Origin: Craspedostauros australis
Taxonomy: Eukaryota > Bacillariophyta > Bacillariophyceae > Mastogloiales > Achnanthaceae
Reading direction: 5' to 3'
Assembly: GCA_026770025.1 (NCBI GenBank)
Contig: JAMXDE010000041.1
Location: forward strand, 496,001 to 560,000
DNA length: 64,000 nt
The notes under the pieces were generated by a model. It searched no databases and was not told where the DNA came from. It saw only the letters and a list, made by a program, of their open reading frames with translations. Of the stretch, positions 52,856-62,421 are shown piece after piece; position 1 is the stretch's first letter; each line of letters opens with the position of its first letter. A program made the position numbers and the translations under genes.

Positions 52856-55800
52856 TCACAAAATTTCCATCCCATCATCCAACACAGCCTCACTTTCTGT
52901 GTTGGCCTTCAGTGTGTCAGCATCACACCACATCTGATGATCCAGCTCCTCCTCCTCTCTCTGCAACTCCTTCTCTGTTCGTTCCTCCTGTGTTTCAGCT
53001 GGCGCATAGTGGGTCGCCACGATTGCAGATGCTGTTGCTTTGCTTGTTGGGTTGGTGTTGGTGTTGGCTTCCGCCTTGATGAGAGCGGCCTCCTTCTTGT
53101 CCTTGCGTTGTTTGGCGTTGTACGCTGCAGACAGCGACGCTTTCACGCGCATGGGATTTGCGTGCAGTTGTACGTACCAGTCAGTTTTGGTTCTTTTGTT
53201 GGCCATCAATTGTTCGTGTGCTTCGTGTTCGGATGGCCTGTTTTTTGGGTCCTTCGCGGACGCTTCACTGATGTCCTTCAACTTGTCCGCGATGTAGTCT
53301 GGTAGTTCCGCTGGTTTGCGTGTTGTTTTGCTCGCCCAGCCTGGCACTGCGAGTGGAGGGTGTTCGGTTTCGGCGGTCTGGTCTTGTAGCGCTGTGGTGT
53401 GATCGGATGGTAGATGTTGTTGTCCGTCTGCGATGGCTTTGCCGAACGCCAGCCCCTTGCTCTCTGCCGCTGTGCGCCCGAGTTTTCGCGTCTTGTCCGT
53501 CTTCCTGAACGATTCGGATGTTATCGGCAGCTTGTCGGACTTGTGTGTGTGAACATCGGCAACGCCCAGCTGGTTGATGATCCAGCCGTCCCATTCAGCG
53601 CTCTTCACAAGGACGTCTTCCGTGATGCCAGATGCAGCCACCAACCGCGCCTGGTCATCATCATACTTCACCTCGTGAGTCTGACGTACCTGTTGCCCGT
53701 TCGCACGGAATCGTCGTTTGGGTGCGCCAGGAAGCGCGGTGATGTTGCCTTGGAGGGACGACGCGTTGACCAGTACCGTGGTGGTACCCGCGATGTCACC
53801 GGCTTTCAGTGCAAGGAAGAGTTGGAACGGGGTCTTGATGTCCTTGCCACTTTGCACGTATTTTCGCAGTACACGTGTGATGTACGCGAAGTGGGTGTCC
53901 AGCATGCTCTTACCAGTTTGGGCCTCTGTGTAGATCCACGCGATGATTTTGGCTGCTTTTCGTGTCACAAGGTTCTTGTTGAGTACCGATGTGATGAGCG
54001 CGATGTGCTCGTGACTGGAAAAGCAACACGCGTTATCGCTCTGTAGGATGATCTCAGTCACGGATGGGAGAATGTCTTTGACCGTTTTTTGCAGGATGTC
54101 AAGTAGTCCACCAACTTGAAGTGTGTCTTGTGTCGGTCTTCCGCCGACCACAATGTCAATGAACTGATAAGTAAAAATGTCGTTGCGACACGTGATGACC
54201 ATCGCCCCAAGCAGTGACATTCCCTTCTTCCCCCAATATTCTTGTTGGGCTTCGCTTTGGCCTGTCGGTAGAATTTTTTGCTTATGGTCAAGTACCACAT
54301 AGGCTCTTTCAGGCTTATCATTGAGTTCGGATTGATAAAAGGCGATTTGTCGGAATTGAACTTTTGCACGCACTTTGTGAGCCATGTAGTTAACAATTTC
54401 GTTGGCGAATCCCGGCGCTGCCGCAAGCATGGATTGCAATTCGTCCTTGTGTTCTGCGAGTTCGTTGTCCTTAAGCATTGTGACAAAAGGAACGAAACGA
54501 TCATTCACAAATCGCATTGCTGATCCACAACGGTTGCATACTTTACGTGGTTGTTCGGTTGTGGTGGTGGGAGGAATGTCAATTGTGATGGTTGGAGTGT
54601 CGTTTGTGATAGCAGTTTTCTTCTTGCACTTGTGCTTGTTGGTGCGTGGTTTGCGTTGATTGGTTGATGTGGTTGGTGCCTTCTTCTTCTCCTTTTTGGT
54701 GGTGAGAGCGAACGCGGCCGAATGCATGGGGTCGTCACACTGAAGCTGCATGTGCGACGCGGTGAATTCCCATTTGAGGAACACAACAAGCAGCTCGAGC
54801 GCATGCAAGAGGGAATGGGCTGTGCGTACATGATGTGCGATGACGTCATCTGGCTCATCGGTATCGTTGTGGCTCCTGTCATTGGCATCGTTTTGTTCCT
54901 CCCCATCAGTTTCATACTTAGCCTTCAGTAGGTCTACTAGGCGCGAAATTGCCTGTTTGAGTTTCTCCGTCGCCATCCAGAAGTAACTCTCGAAGGAAGA
55001 GAGGCCCGTCTTGATCTTGCTTTTGCGTGTTAGTAGGTTGGTCATGGTGGTGAAAGCAGGCATTCCCACTGGGCGGTTGGTCGTAGACGAGTACATGTCG
55101 AATAGTTGTTCGATAGTCGTGCTTCCTCGATCGAACACCGGAACATTTTCAAATACAACTCCACCATACTGTACCGTGTGACTCAACCCTGCCTTATATG
55201 TAGTAGTTGTCATGAGGAAGGACACCACGCCAGACAGGTCGCAAGCACACACACGGTACTGGAGAACTCGCTGTGGAATGCTTTCGCCATGGCTTAACAT
55301 GTCGTAGTAACGACGCAAGGTGTATGTCTGGCTGGGTGTGATGATGTCGCGTTTGGCAAGCATGCGAGCCTTCTGTTCCTCCGACAGTCCATGTGTGTGC
55401 CTACCCAGAATAGCAGTACACAGTGCAGACGGTGCAGACATGGCCAAAGCAACTCTTGCCGTGCGGGAAGAAGAAGATTCTCCGAGCAAGCAGAGGGTGT
55501 AGAGGTTAGATGCCAACATCGTGGGAGGAAGCTCCACGTTCCCGCGCACGTATGCAATCACCTGTTCCATCTGACGAGTTGGCACATTCTCTTCTGGAAG
55601 CAGGACAGTCCAAAGTGCAGATGATGTGACACTCCACATCAGTTTGATGTAGCTCCAGATGGTCCGTTCGTGTCGGCCCGCGAGGACAAATCCTTTTTTT
55701 GGCATGAGCTGCAACAGTTTTGGATCTAGGTTAGATCTAAGCGCTGCCATCACACGAACAATGGCATGGCGCCTCCAGTTTCCCCCCTCCTCTTCCTGAT

Positions 55801-56485
55801 CATGCCCGAACTCGCCTCCTCTCCTGTCCCAGCCAGCGCGCGCCTGTTTTTCGTCCTCGTCAACGTACGTACTGTCGCTGTCAATAGACGGATCTGCGTA
55901 CCCCCCGGCAACAACAGTGTTGCAACGCCGGGGAACCCTCCCTGGCGGGGTAGGCTCGACAGGTGGTGCAACGTCGGCTGCAGTAGGCGAGGGTGGCGCG
56001 TTCACGATAACGCTCACCAAAGTCCCATCGCCGACACCTCGTCCCTCCGAACGCACCTCGACATGGGAGTCGTCGAAGACGCCTCCGTTGTCGTTGAGGA
56101 TGTGGACGAACACATGCAGCTCGCGAGCGTGCGCATGCGTGCTGTTCGGGACGAGGTTGCCATCCGCTGCATGCATCGGTTTCACATCGATCACTCGTGT
56201 GATGGTGCTCTGCCTCCCCAATACAGCGAATGGCTTGTCAGGCAACAGTTGCTCAGAGGCTGGCAGCAGGGCCCCCTTGGAGTCGAATGGGTGAGCAGGC
56301 ATGGGGTGAGCAGAACACAGCTTCTTACGAGGAGAGGGGTTGCCATCCTTGGGGAGGGCTTTGTCAGCAGCAGAGGTAGGCATGGTGGAGTTGTTGCTGG
56401 AGAGTAGTGCTGTTTGCTTGTTGGATGTGATGAACTGGTCTGAGAGGAAGTGAGGTAAGGAGAGCACAGGATGAAGGCCGATCAT
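52856..56485 (-). CDS. Large D-D-D protein, candidate transposase of the 6.05-kb element
   Basis: 1209 aa, single exon; the ATG at 56383 (residue 35) is an alternative start. The N-terminal 200 residues are Pro/Ala-rich and disordered. Residues about 220-560 are helical, with a possible Zn site (CACDL). A Lys/Thr-rich linker then precedes CNRCGSAM. The core has Asp733 in VVLDHKQKI, YWGKKGMSLLGA, Asp817 in ILQSDNACCF, and Asp863 in TEAQTGKSMLDTHFAY (Glu854 is an alternative). Acidic spacings of 84 and 46 residues fit an RNase H-fold nuclease. The last 200 residues are charged and helical. I recall similar GKKGMS/SDNA/GKSxLDxHFA patterns in uncharacterised proteins of other eukaryotes but cannot name a domain. 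Its position between long inverted ends makes transposase the best reading. Confidence 0.7.
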   Translation of the reverse strand: MIGLHPVLSLPHFLSDQFITSNKQTALLSSNNSTMPTSAADKALPKDGNPSPRKKLCSAHPMPAHPFDSKGALLPASEQLLPDKPFAVLGRQSTITRVIDVKPMHAADGNLVPNSTHAHARELHVFVHILNDNGGVFDDSHVEVRSEGRGVGDGTLVSVIVNAPPSPTAADVAPPVEPTPPGRVPRRCNTVVAGGYADPSIDSDSTYVDEDEKQARAGWDRRGGEFGHDQEEEGGNWRRHAIVRVMAALRSNLDPKLLQLMPKKGFVLAGRHERTIWSYIKLMWSVTSSALWTVLLPEENVPTRQMEQVIAYVRGNVELPPTMLASNLYTLCLLGESSSSRTARVALAMSAPSALCTAILGRHTHGLSEEQKARMLAKRDIITPSQTYTLRRYYDMLSHGESIPQRVLQYRVCACDLSGVVSFLMTTTTYKAGLSHTVQYGGVVFENVPVFDRGSTTIEQLFDMYSSTTNRPVGMPAFTTMTNLLTRKSKIKTGLSSFESYFWMATEKLKQAISRLVDLLKAKYETDGEEQNDANDRSHNDTDEPDDVIAHHVRTAHSLLHALELLVVFLKWEFTASHMQLQCDDPMHSAAFALTTKKEKKKAPTTSTNQRKPRTNKHKCKKKTAITNDTPTITIDIPPTTTTEQPRKVCNRCGSAMRFVNDRFVPFVTMLKDNELAEHKDELQSMLAAAPGFANEIVNYMAHKVRAKVQFRQIAFYQSELNDKPERAYVVLDHKQKILPTGQSEAQQEYWGKKGMSLLGAMVITCRNDIFTYQFIDIVVGGRPTQDTLQVGGLLDILQKTVKDILPSVTEIILQSDNACCFSSHEHIALITSVLNKNLVTRKAAKIIAWIYTEAQTGKSMLDTHFAYITRVLRKYVQSGKDIKTPFQLFLALKAGDIAGTTTVLVNASSLQGNITALPGAPKRRFRANGQQVRQTHEVKYDDDQARLVAASGITEDVLVKSAEWDGWIINQLGVADVHTHKSDKLPITSESFRKTDKTRKLGRTAAESKGLAFGKAIADGQQHLPSDHTTALQDQTAETEHPPLAVPGWASKTTRKPAELPDYIADKLKDISEASAKDPKNRPSEHEAHEQLMANKRTKTDWYVQLHANPMRVKASLSAAYNAKQRKDKKEAALIKAEANTNTNPTSKATASAIVATHYAPAETQEERTEKELQREEEELDHQMWCDADTLKANTESEAVLDDGMEIL

Positions 56486-56487
56486 TC

Positions 56488-56546
56488 AGCAACAACAACA
56501 ACAACTACTACTACTACTGCTACTACTACTACTACTACTACTACTA
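56488..56546 (+). repeat. CAA/CTA trinucleotide microsatellite
   Basis: CAACAACAA followed by CTACTACTA, just upstream of the 1209-aa gene. A second set of about four GTGATGTGTTTT units lies at about 56650-56703. Confidence 0.85.
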
Positions 56547-56897
56547 CTCTGACAAGAACGGGCATTGAGCGAAAGAGCGAGTGTGCATGCCATTGGCGAG
56601 GAAAGTTGTGAAACGGAGCGAAAGTGTGGCGCGATTTTGCAAAATGATGGGGATGATGTGTTTTGTGTGATGTGTTTTGTGTGATGTGTTTTGTGTCATG
56701 TGTTATGTGACGAGCAGAATGTGGAATCATGCGCCACATGCTAACGTGTAATTAACGTGTACCAAACGACTGAGACCTTCGGAAGCAAGTTCGTGACTGA
56801 TCACCAGACGATAAATACTTGAGAACATCATCGAACCTTCGGCAGAAACAAACGAATTTTGTGCTGTTGGATTCACGCGACTAGACTAAACACATTG

Positions 56898-57057
56898 ATT
56901 GATCCATAAAACTTAAAATGAAACTAACTACAATCTGAAAGGTTCCATTATACATAAAGAGACTACAAGGACTTCGAATATGTGCTTAGTTTGAAAATCC
57001 CAGAAATCCGATTAGACTTTTCATTTCAAGGTCTTGATCGACTCACTCGGGGGGCTC
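56898..57057 (-). repeat. Right TIR of the 6.05-kb transposon
   Basis: Inverted partner of 51005-51165, followed by CTAT at 57058-57061. Confidence 0.85.
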
Positions 57058-57412
57058 CTATCCGAACAACGGCAGCAAACAAGTCGTGCAAGGGAGGAAA
57101 AGTATCACGAGACGACACACAAGCCCCACCACGCGCTCTGTCGCGCTGGGGTCGGCAACCATCCTGTGATCCAACGTGTGGTCGCTACTGATCGTACTGC
57201 GAGACTTACAGGAATCCATTCAACATTCGGCGCCTGACTTGCTCGGCCGAGTAGTGTTGGCGGCACGTGCGAATCGTCACCGACAACAAGATCTTGCCCC
57301 CATCAGATCATAAAACAAAATCCTGTTCGAAGCAAACAACGGAAAGGACGACAACAGCCACAGCCCCACAGCGCACCTCTCCTGTACACCAACGCCACAG
57401 CAAACAAGCAAG

Positions 57413-58416
57413 ATGCAAGCCAACACGATGGAAGGCCGCGGCACCAATGCCATGCAGTCGCACCTCAGCAGTTGCGTGAAGATGGACATTCGTCAAACTC
57501 GTCGTGGATGGTGTCAGGTAAGGGCACATCGAAGCAATAGTCTCCATCAGCCGTCATGGCGGTATCGTTTGTTGTTCTCGTTGTTGTTCTGGGTTACTCA
57601 TTTGACGTGAGATTCGCCTCGTCGCAACCACGATGTTGGTCATGGTGCCCTCGTATCCGCATTGCACTCACACTCTCTCTCACGTACACTCACTCTGCAT
57701 GCCACACCATTCCACAACTATAATACTTTCAATACCACCACCCAAATCCAACTTTGCAGGAGCTGCTGGGTTGCGACGCACGCACTGAGTTCAAATACTT
57801 CATTGGCAACGACCAGGTCTTCGAGTCTCTCGAAGACGCCAGCTGCATGTGCCGCTTCTGCTGCGCGCCGATGCACCCTTACACGATGACTGTCAAGGAG
57901 CTGACCACGGAGTCAGAAATCGTCACGATCGATCGTCCTTTCCGTTGCATGCCGTCTGGATGCAAGTGCTGCTGCTACCAGGAGGCCTCCTTCACCAGCG
58001 GCGGCACCATGCTGGGCACCATCAAGGAGGACTACTGGTACTGCGTCCCATCCTTCAAGATCTTCGATCACACCGGCGAACCGGTGTACAAGATCCACCA
58101 GCCAACCTGCTGGGGTGGTATGTGCGTCAACTGCTGCGCCGAAGGCAATCCATGTGGCAAGGGTTGCTGCAAGGTGTCGTTCCGCATGTACCCCGCCGAT
58201 CAGGCAGAGACCGACGGCGAAGCTCCGTACATCGGAATGATCATGAAGAAGCCAAAGTCTTTGAAAACCGAGCTCTTCACCGACGCCGATGCCTTCGAAG
58301 TGGACTTTCCTGAGACTGCGACAGTCGATCACAAGGGAATGCTGATGGCAACCACCATTTTCATCAACACCAACTTCTTCGAAGGCGCTGAAGGAGGTGG
58401 CGATGCGGCGGCGTAA
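57413..58416 (+). CDS. Scramblase-family (LURP-one-like) Cys-rich protein
   Basis: Two exons, 57413-57517 and 57760-58416, joined in phase 0 across a 242-bp intron (CAG/GTAAGG donor, TTTGCAG acceptor). The product is 253 aa. The body shows CRFCCAPMHPYTM, CMPSGCKCCCYQ, GGTMLGTIKEDYWYCVPSFK, VYKIHQPTCWGGMCVNCC and GKGCCKVSFRMYP, the order seen in phospholipid scramblase-like proteins with a tubby-like beta-barrel. Several Cys clusters could be palmitoylated or bind metal. No clear C-terminal membrane helix is present, and the tail is Gly/Ala-rich. Family members are linked to lipid movement at the plasma membrane or to lipid binding; enzyme activity cannot be told from sequence. The gene begins 350 bp beyond the transposon end. 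Confidence 0.85.
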
Positions 58417-59714
58417 AGTTCATGACCATGTCTCTCTCAAGCCTGGACAGAAGCCGAAGCATGCCAGCACAAGTACATCACCAACATTTTAGCTTGCCTT
58501 TTCCTGAGTAAACGATAACAGAAGGAAAACTCTCATTCTCCACTAGTATTTGCAACGCACAACAACAACGTTACCAAAGCGCTGCACAAATGAAGATGAA
58601 CGAGAGGCATGACGCAACACATCACTCGCAAACACACACACACACAGAAGGAGAGAGAGAGAGAGGGTGGGTGGCAGCATGGTCAGTCTGCAGGGGCCAT
58701 TGCAAACATCCAGCGCTCCGACGCCATCTGGACCTGCAGCTGCCCTCGTAATAACTTCGTATCTTGTCGTCATTTCTTCCAACTCTCTCGCTCTCTCTCG
58801 CTCTCTCTCGCTGCGGCAAGAGACTTGCGTGAGCCAAATTTCCAAGATCGCGCGTTGCCCAAAGAGTGGGGGCGGTCGCAAGATCCGAACGCTGGTGAGG
58901 CAAGTTCCGTTCTTCCTCCTTGTGACTAGAACAGTGTATTGAATGCGACATGGTTGCGACCAATTTTGTATCATTCTGTCTTCGTTGCTTACTAGTCATG
59001 GAACGGTTTGGAAGTTCCTGCAGGTCGCTGACACGTGCGATTTCGCCTCAAAAGATTTTGCCCAAAACGGTTCTGGCACAAGATACTGGAACATCACAGC
59101 ACACCACGAATCACCGAAAGATCATGTTCCCCTCTTCGCAAGGGCCCACGTCCGCGCCTTCTGCGCTCTGTGCGGTGGTGGCAGCCAACCCAACCCAACA
59201 GCACCTTCGACCCTGCCTGCCGCAACCCCAGGCACATTCACATTTACAACCGCAGCCGCAGGTCGATCGTGCCACACTCTCGCTCGCTTGGGTTAGACTT
59301 GCATGCAACGAACATCTCTCCGCACAATCGTATGGTTGATAGATGCATGGTCCAGACGCTCTTGATTCCGACACAACTCAAACCAACAGAGGCAACGAAG
59401 GCAACGCAGTTGCATGCGGCAATACGAACGATCCAGGCACAGTTGCGCACGCCATTCCACGCCATCCGAACCACAGCCACAACGACATCCGCAAACACTG
59501 GAGCAGCCAACAAGTCTGGCTAAGCAACATCAAAGACAGCCAAGTCGACCGCCAAGTCGATAGCCAAAGCAACACTACTGGTAGGTATCCTACAGAAGCG
59601 ATATCACCACATGCTTCAGGATCGACACCACTGTCTCCACTTCAATCGGCACCGATTGTCACCCCGCATCGTACGAGTACTCGTATCAACACACTCATTG
59701 TGACCAACCACGCC
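58417..59714. other. Intergenic region with simple repeats
   Basis: It contains a CA/GA run (58631-58668), CTCTCTCG repeats (58784-58812) and the upstream region of the EGF protein gene. The downstream frame is already open from 59343, so its 5' end is uncertain. Confidence 0.5.
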
Positions 59715-62024
59715 ATGAATCCAACAACAGAAGCAACACCAGCTGCCGAAGTTGAAATGAGCACGGGAGTGTCCATCGTCTCGCGTTCAAACGGAGATGA
59801 ACCAGAGACTCCTGTTCACGACGAAGGAGCTCCGGATGGAGGAGGTAGCCTTGAGCTTAGAGATTTAAGCACCCGCAACGCTGATGAGACCAATGCCTTC
59901 CTCGACGGGGCAAACGACAACACGCCTGAAGACGAAGTCATGGCTGCAACCATATCACGACGCAAGCACAACAGGCGAGAGTCAGTCATCGAACTGAAAG
60001 AACTGCCGCACAATCTGTACAGCGTCATGTTCCTCGCCGCGCTCGATAGCAACAGCTTCACCTTCGCGACCATCGTTTTCATGTTCCAGGCCGCCATGAT
60101 CTCGCTCGCTCTCGTCGATCTCATCGACATGGACAACGAGAAGAATCCGTTGAAGGTGCCAGAAGATGTGGTCGGCACCATCCGCGCTGCACAGGGGCTG
60201 GCGCTCATTCTCGCGGTGGCCGTCCAGAACGATCTCAAGCAATCCATCCAGATGCTGCACGCGGGATATGATCCCAGCATCACAAACCGGCTTCCGGATG
60301 CGACGTTCACCACGTGGATGATTGCCTACATTGCGCAGCTCCTGGTCGGATCGGCATTCCTTGCCGTCATCTTCGTCCTCGTCGTCCGCAGCAGCTCCGT
60401 CATCGAGATCTTTCTCAACTTCGCCGCGCTGGCCTTCATCTCCGAGATTGACGACGTCTTCTTCGAGCTCGGGCTGCAGGGATTCTTTGAGGAGTCGATC
60501 CGGGATACTTGCAAGCTTGTCGACGAGCAGCGGGTTCCAATCCAGAAACGCCGGTACCCTCTCCATAGAATCATCATGACCTTTACTCTTCTGGGTATGC
60601 TCGGCGGTTGGTGTCACATCATCGTCCAACAGTTCAGCGGCTACTATATATGCAAATCCATCCTCGTGCAATTCGGAGACGCCTACCATGCCACACTTCC
60701 GACTCACAGCGGAACATTCGTCAAGAAGGGCACCCATCACCTTGACGGACGCCAAGTATACATCTCTCGTGAGTATGAGGGAGATCTGGCATCGTACTTC
60801 CGATACTGTCACAAGCACAAGGCGTGGGTCTTTCAGGTCATGGACTACGCGGACGCCACAAGCGTTGACCAAATCTGCGACGACTACCTCATGATTTCAA
60901 AACAAACGGAGACCTTCAACCTCCTGAGGCTCAGCAGCGCCTCCGACTGGAAGATCCGAACGTTCGGCACGAAGCAGAACATCCTCAGCTCTCTCGAAGT
61001 GCCGGTTGATCATTTCTACATGCAATGCGTGACGTGCGGCAGCGGGAATTGCAACGGACCCTGCCACAACGACCGATGCATTTGCGATGACAGCCAGTTC
61101 GGTGAACGGTGCGAATTCGATGATGTTTGTCCCGCCATTGGCATTGATTCCAGAACGAGGTCATTTTCCAGCACCTTCATCTTCCTTTCCGAGACGTTCA
61201 TCCGACTGGATTATAGAGATGAGTCGACGAACACCACCACGCCCGTGAGAGTCAATCATCGTCCTGTGTACATCGACGAATACGTCACCGATTATCCCCA
61301 CCTACACGAGCTCGTCATGTTCAACGGCCGCCGTTGGATGATCATGGATTCCAACCGCTTGGCTACGTCGCAGGAGCTCGCCGAAGCCTTTCGAGATGAG
61401 TCGTTTCACATCCTGCTGGCCAACGACTTCCAGTCCGTGCCATTGTACCTCTCGTCGACGGTGGATCTCGCCACGCCTTCCAACGTGGCCACGCCCACAG
61501 GCCTCAGCTGGTTCCGACGCGGATCAGTCACTGCGCAGGACTACAGCGTGGGACAACCGATCGATTCACGTTTCCTTTGTGAGGTATGCGATGCCGTCAC
61601 CAACGCGTGCTTCAACGACCTCGCTTGCAACGACGGTAAATGCGAATGCCTCTCACCAGTGACCGCGACGACCGGCGCCCTGTGCGAGAAGGAAGCATCC
61701 TGCTTGGACGAGCCATGTCAGAATGGCGGAATCTGCGATGCGACCACGGGAGTATGCGACTGCGAAGGGTCCTTCGTGGGCGTTCTGTGCCAGATTCACC
61801 TTTGCCTCGAATCCGACCAAATCTGCTTCAACAAAGCGACCTCGTGCAATGCTGATGGATCCTGCAATTGCACGGCAGGCTACATCGGAGAGACTTGCGG
61901 TATCTTTGATTGCAGCGACGCCAGTATTTGCAAGAACGGTGGCACATGCACCGTGGTGAATGGCTGCGACTGCTCGGACACCTTCTTCGAGGGCACATTC
62001 TGCGATATTCCGCTCATCATTTAG
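59715..62024 (+). CDS. Multipass membrane protein with C-terminal EGF-like repeats
   Basis: 769 aa from the ATG at 59715; the same frame opens at 59343, but that segment is low complexity. The N-terminal 100 residues are acidic and Ser/Thr-rich. Hydrophobic helices lie at about 112-136, 200-224, 230-254 and 286-305, with a weaker one at about 157-172. A conserved-looking acidic stretch, FISEIDDVFFEL, ends the third strong helix. A large domain of about 130 residues of unknown type follows, then one EGF-like module (about 438-470, CNGPCHNDRCICDDSQFGERC), a second globular part, and at least four EGF-like modules at about 624-765. Such proteins recur in diatoms; no function is known to me. The EGF part would be outside the cell or in a lumen. 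Confidence 0.8.
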   Translation: MNPTTEATPAAEVEMSTGVSIVSRSNGDEPETPVHDEGAPDGGGSLELRDLSTRNADETNAFLDGANDNTPEDEVMAATISRRKHNRRESVIELKELPHNLYSVMFLAALDSNSFTFATIVFMFQAAMISLALVDLIDMDNEKNPLKVPEDVVGTIRAAQGLALILAVAVQNDLKQSIQMLHAGYDPSITNRLPDATFTTWMIAYIAQLLVGSAFLAVIFVLVVRSSSVIEIFLNFAALAFISEIDDVFFELGLQGFFEESIRDTCKLVDEQRVPIQKRRYPLHRIIMTFTLLGMLGGWCHIIVQQFSGYYICKSILVQFGDAYHATLPTHSGTFVKKGTHHLDGRQVYISREYEGDLASYFRYCHKHKAWVFQVMDYADATSVDQICDDYLMISKQTETFNLLRLSSASDWKIRTFGTKQNILSSLEVPVDHFYMQCVTCGSGNCNGPCHNDRCICDDSQFGERCEFDDVCPAIGIDSRTRSFSSTFIFLSETFIRLDYRDESTNTTTPVRVNHRPVYIDEYVTDYPHLHELVMFNGRRWMIMDSNRLATSQELAEAFRDESFHILLANDFQSVPLYLSSTVDLATPSNVATPTGLSWFRRGSVTAQDYSVGQPIDSRFLCEVCDAVTNACFNDLACNDGKCECLSPVTATTGALCEKEASCLDEPCQNGGICDATTGVCDCEGSFVGVLCQIHLCLESDQICFNKATSCNADGSCNCTAGYIGETCGIFDCSDASICKNGGTCTVVNGCDCSDTFFEGTFCDIPLII

Positions 62025-62421
62025 AGAGGTATTGTTGATGCAGAGCGCTGGTAAGCTAAGCTTGCGGATTACAACTTCAAGATTGCAAAGTCTACAAAAT
62101 CTACACAACCGTCGTAGACTTGAAAGTGCTTGGTAAATCTGTTGATCGCGAAATAGCTGTAAAACAGATTGAAATTGTACATATATTTAGCGTAAATTGT
62201 CATACCGAATGTTACGTAGCGCTAATACAACCACCAAAACACGAATCAAGAATTGATGCCAACCCAACGCCTCAACCTGAATAAGAGCAACAAAGACAAC
62301 AACAACAACAACACGTACTCATCAGCGCAGCAGGTTGAATGTCAAAACGAAAGAGTGATGCTCCATTTGCGTATTGCCATTGCGTCCGTCCATCGATGAC
62401 GGATCAACAAGCATCCATTTG
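62025..62421. other. Intergenic region
   Basis: 397 bp between the EGF protein stop and the next start; AT-rich, with a CAACAA run near 62296. No gene seen. Confidence 0.55.

Larger units (their letters stand above)
51005..57057. mobile_element. 6.05-kb DNA transposon with long TIRs, possibly Sola-like
   Basis: Inverted ends of about 160 bp start GAGCCCCCCGAGTGAGTCGA on each side. They stay alignable inward to GTTTTATGGA, with small gaps. CTAT directly flanks both ends (51001-51004 and 57058-57061). The only large gene is the D-D-D protein at 52856-56485 on the minus strand. A 4-bp duplication plus a DDD transposase is the known description of the Sola superfamily; Academ and Ginger elements also make short duplications. 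Confidence 0.78.

Noticed and set aside
59343-59714. N-terminal extension of the EGF membrane protein
   Set aside because: Low-complexity His/Thr/Ser/Asn-rich sequence and no conserved feature; kept only as an alternative start.
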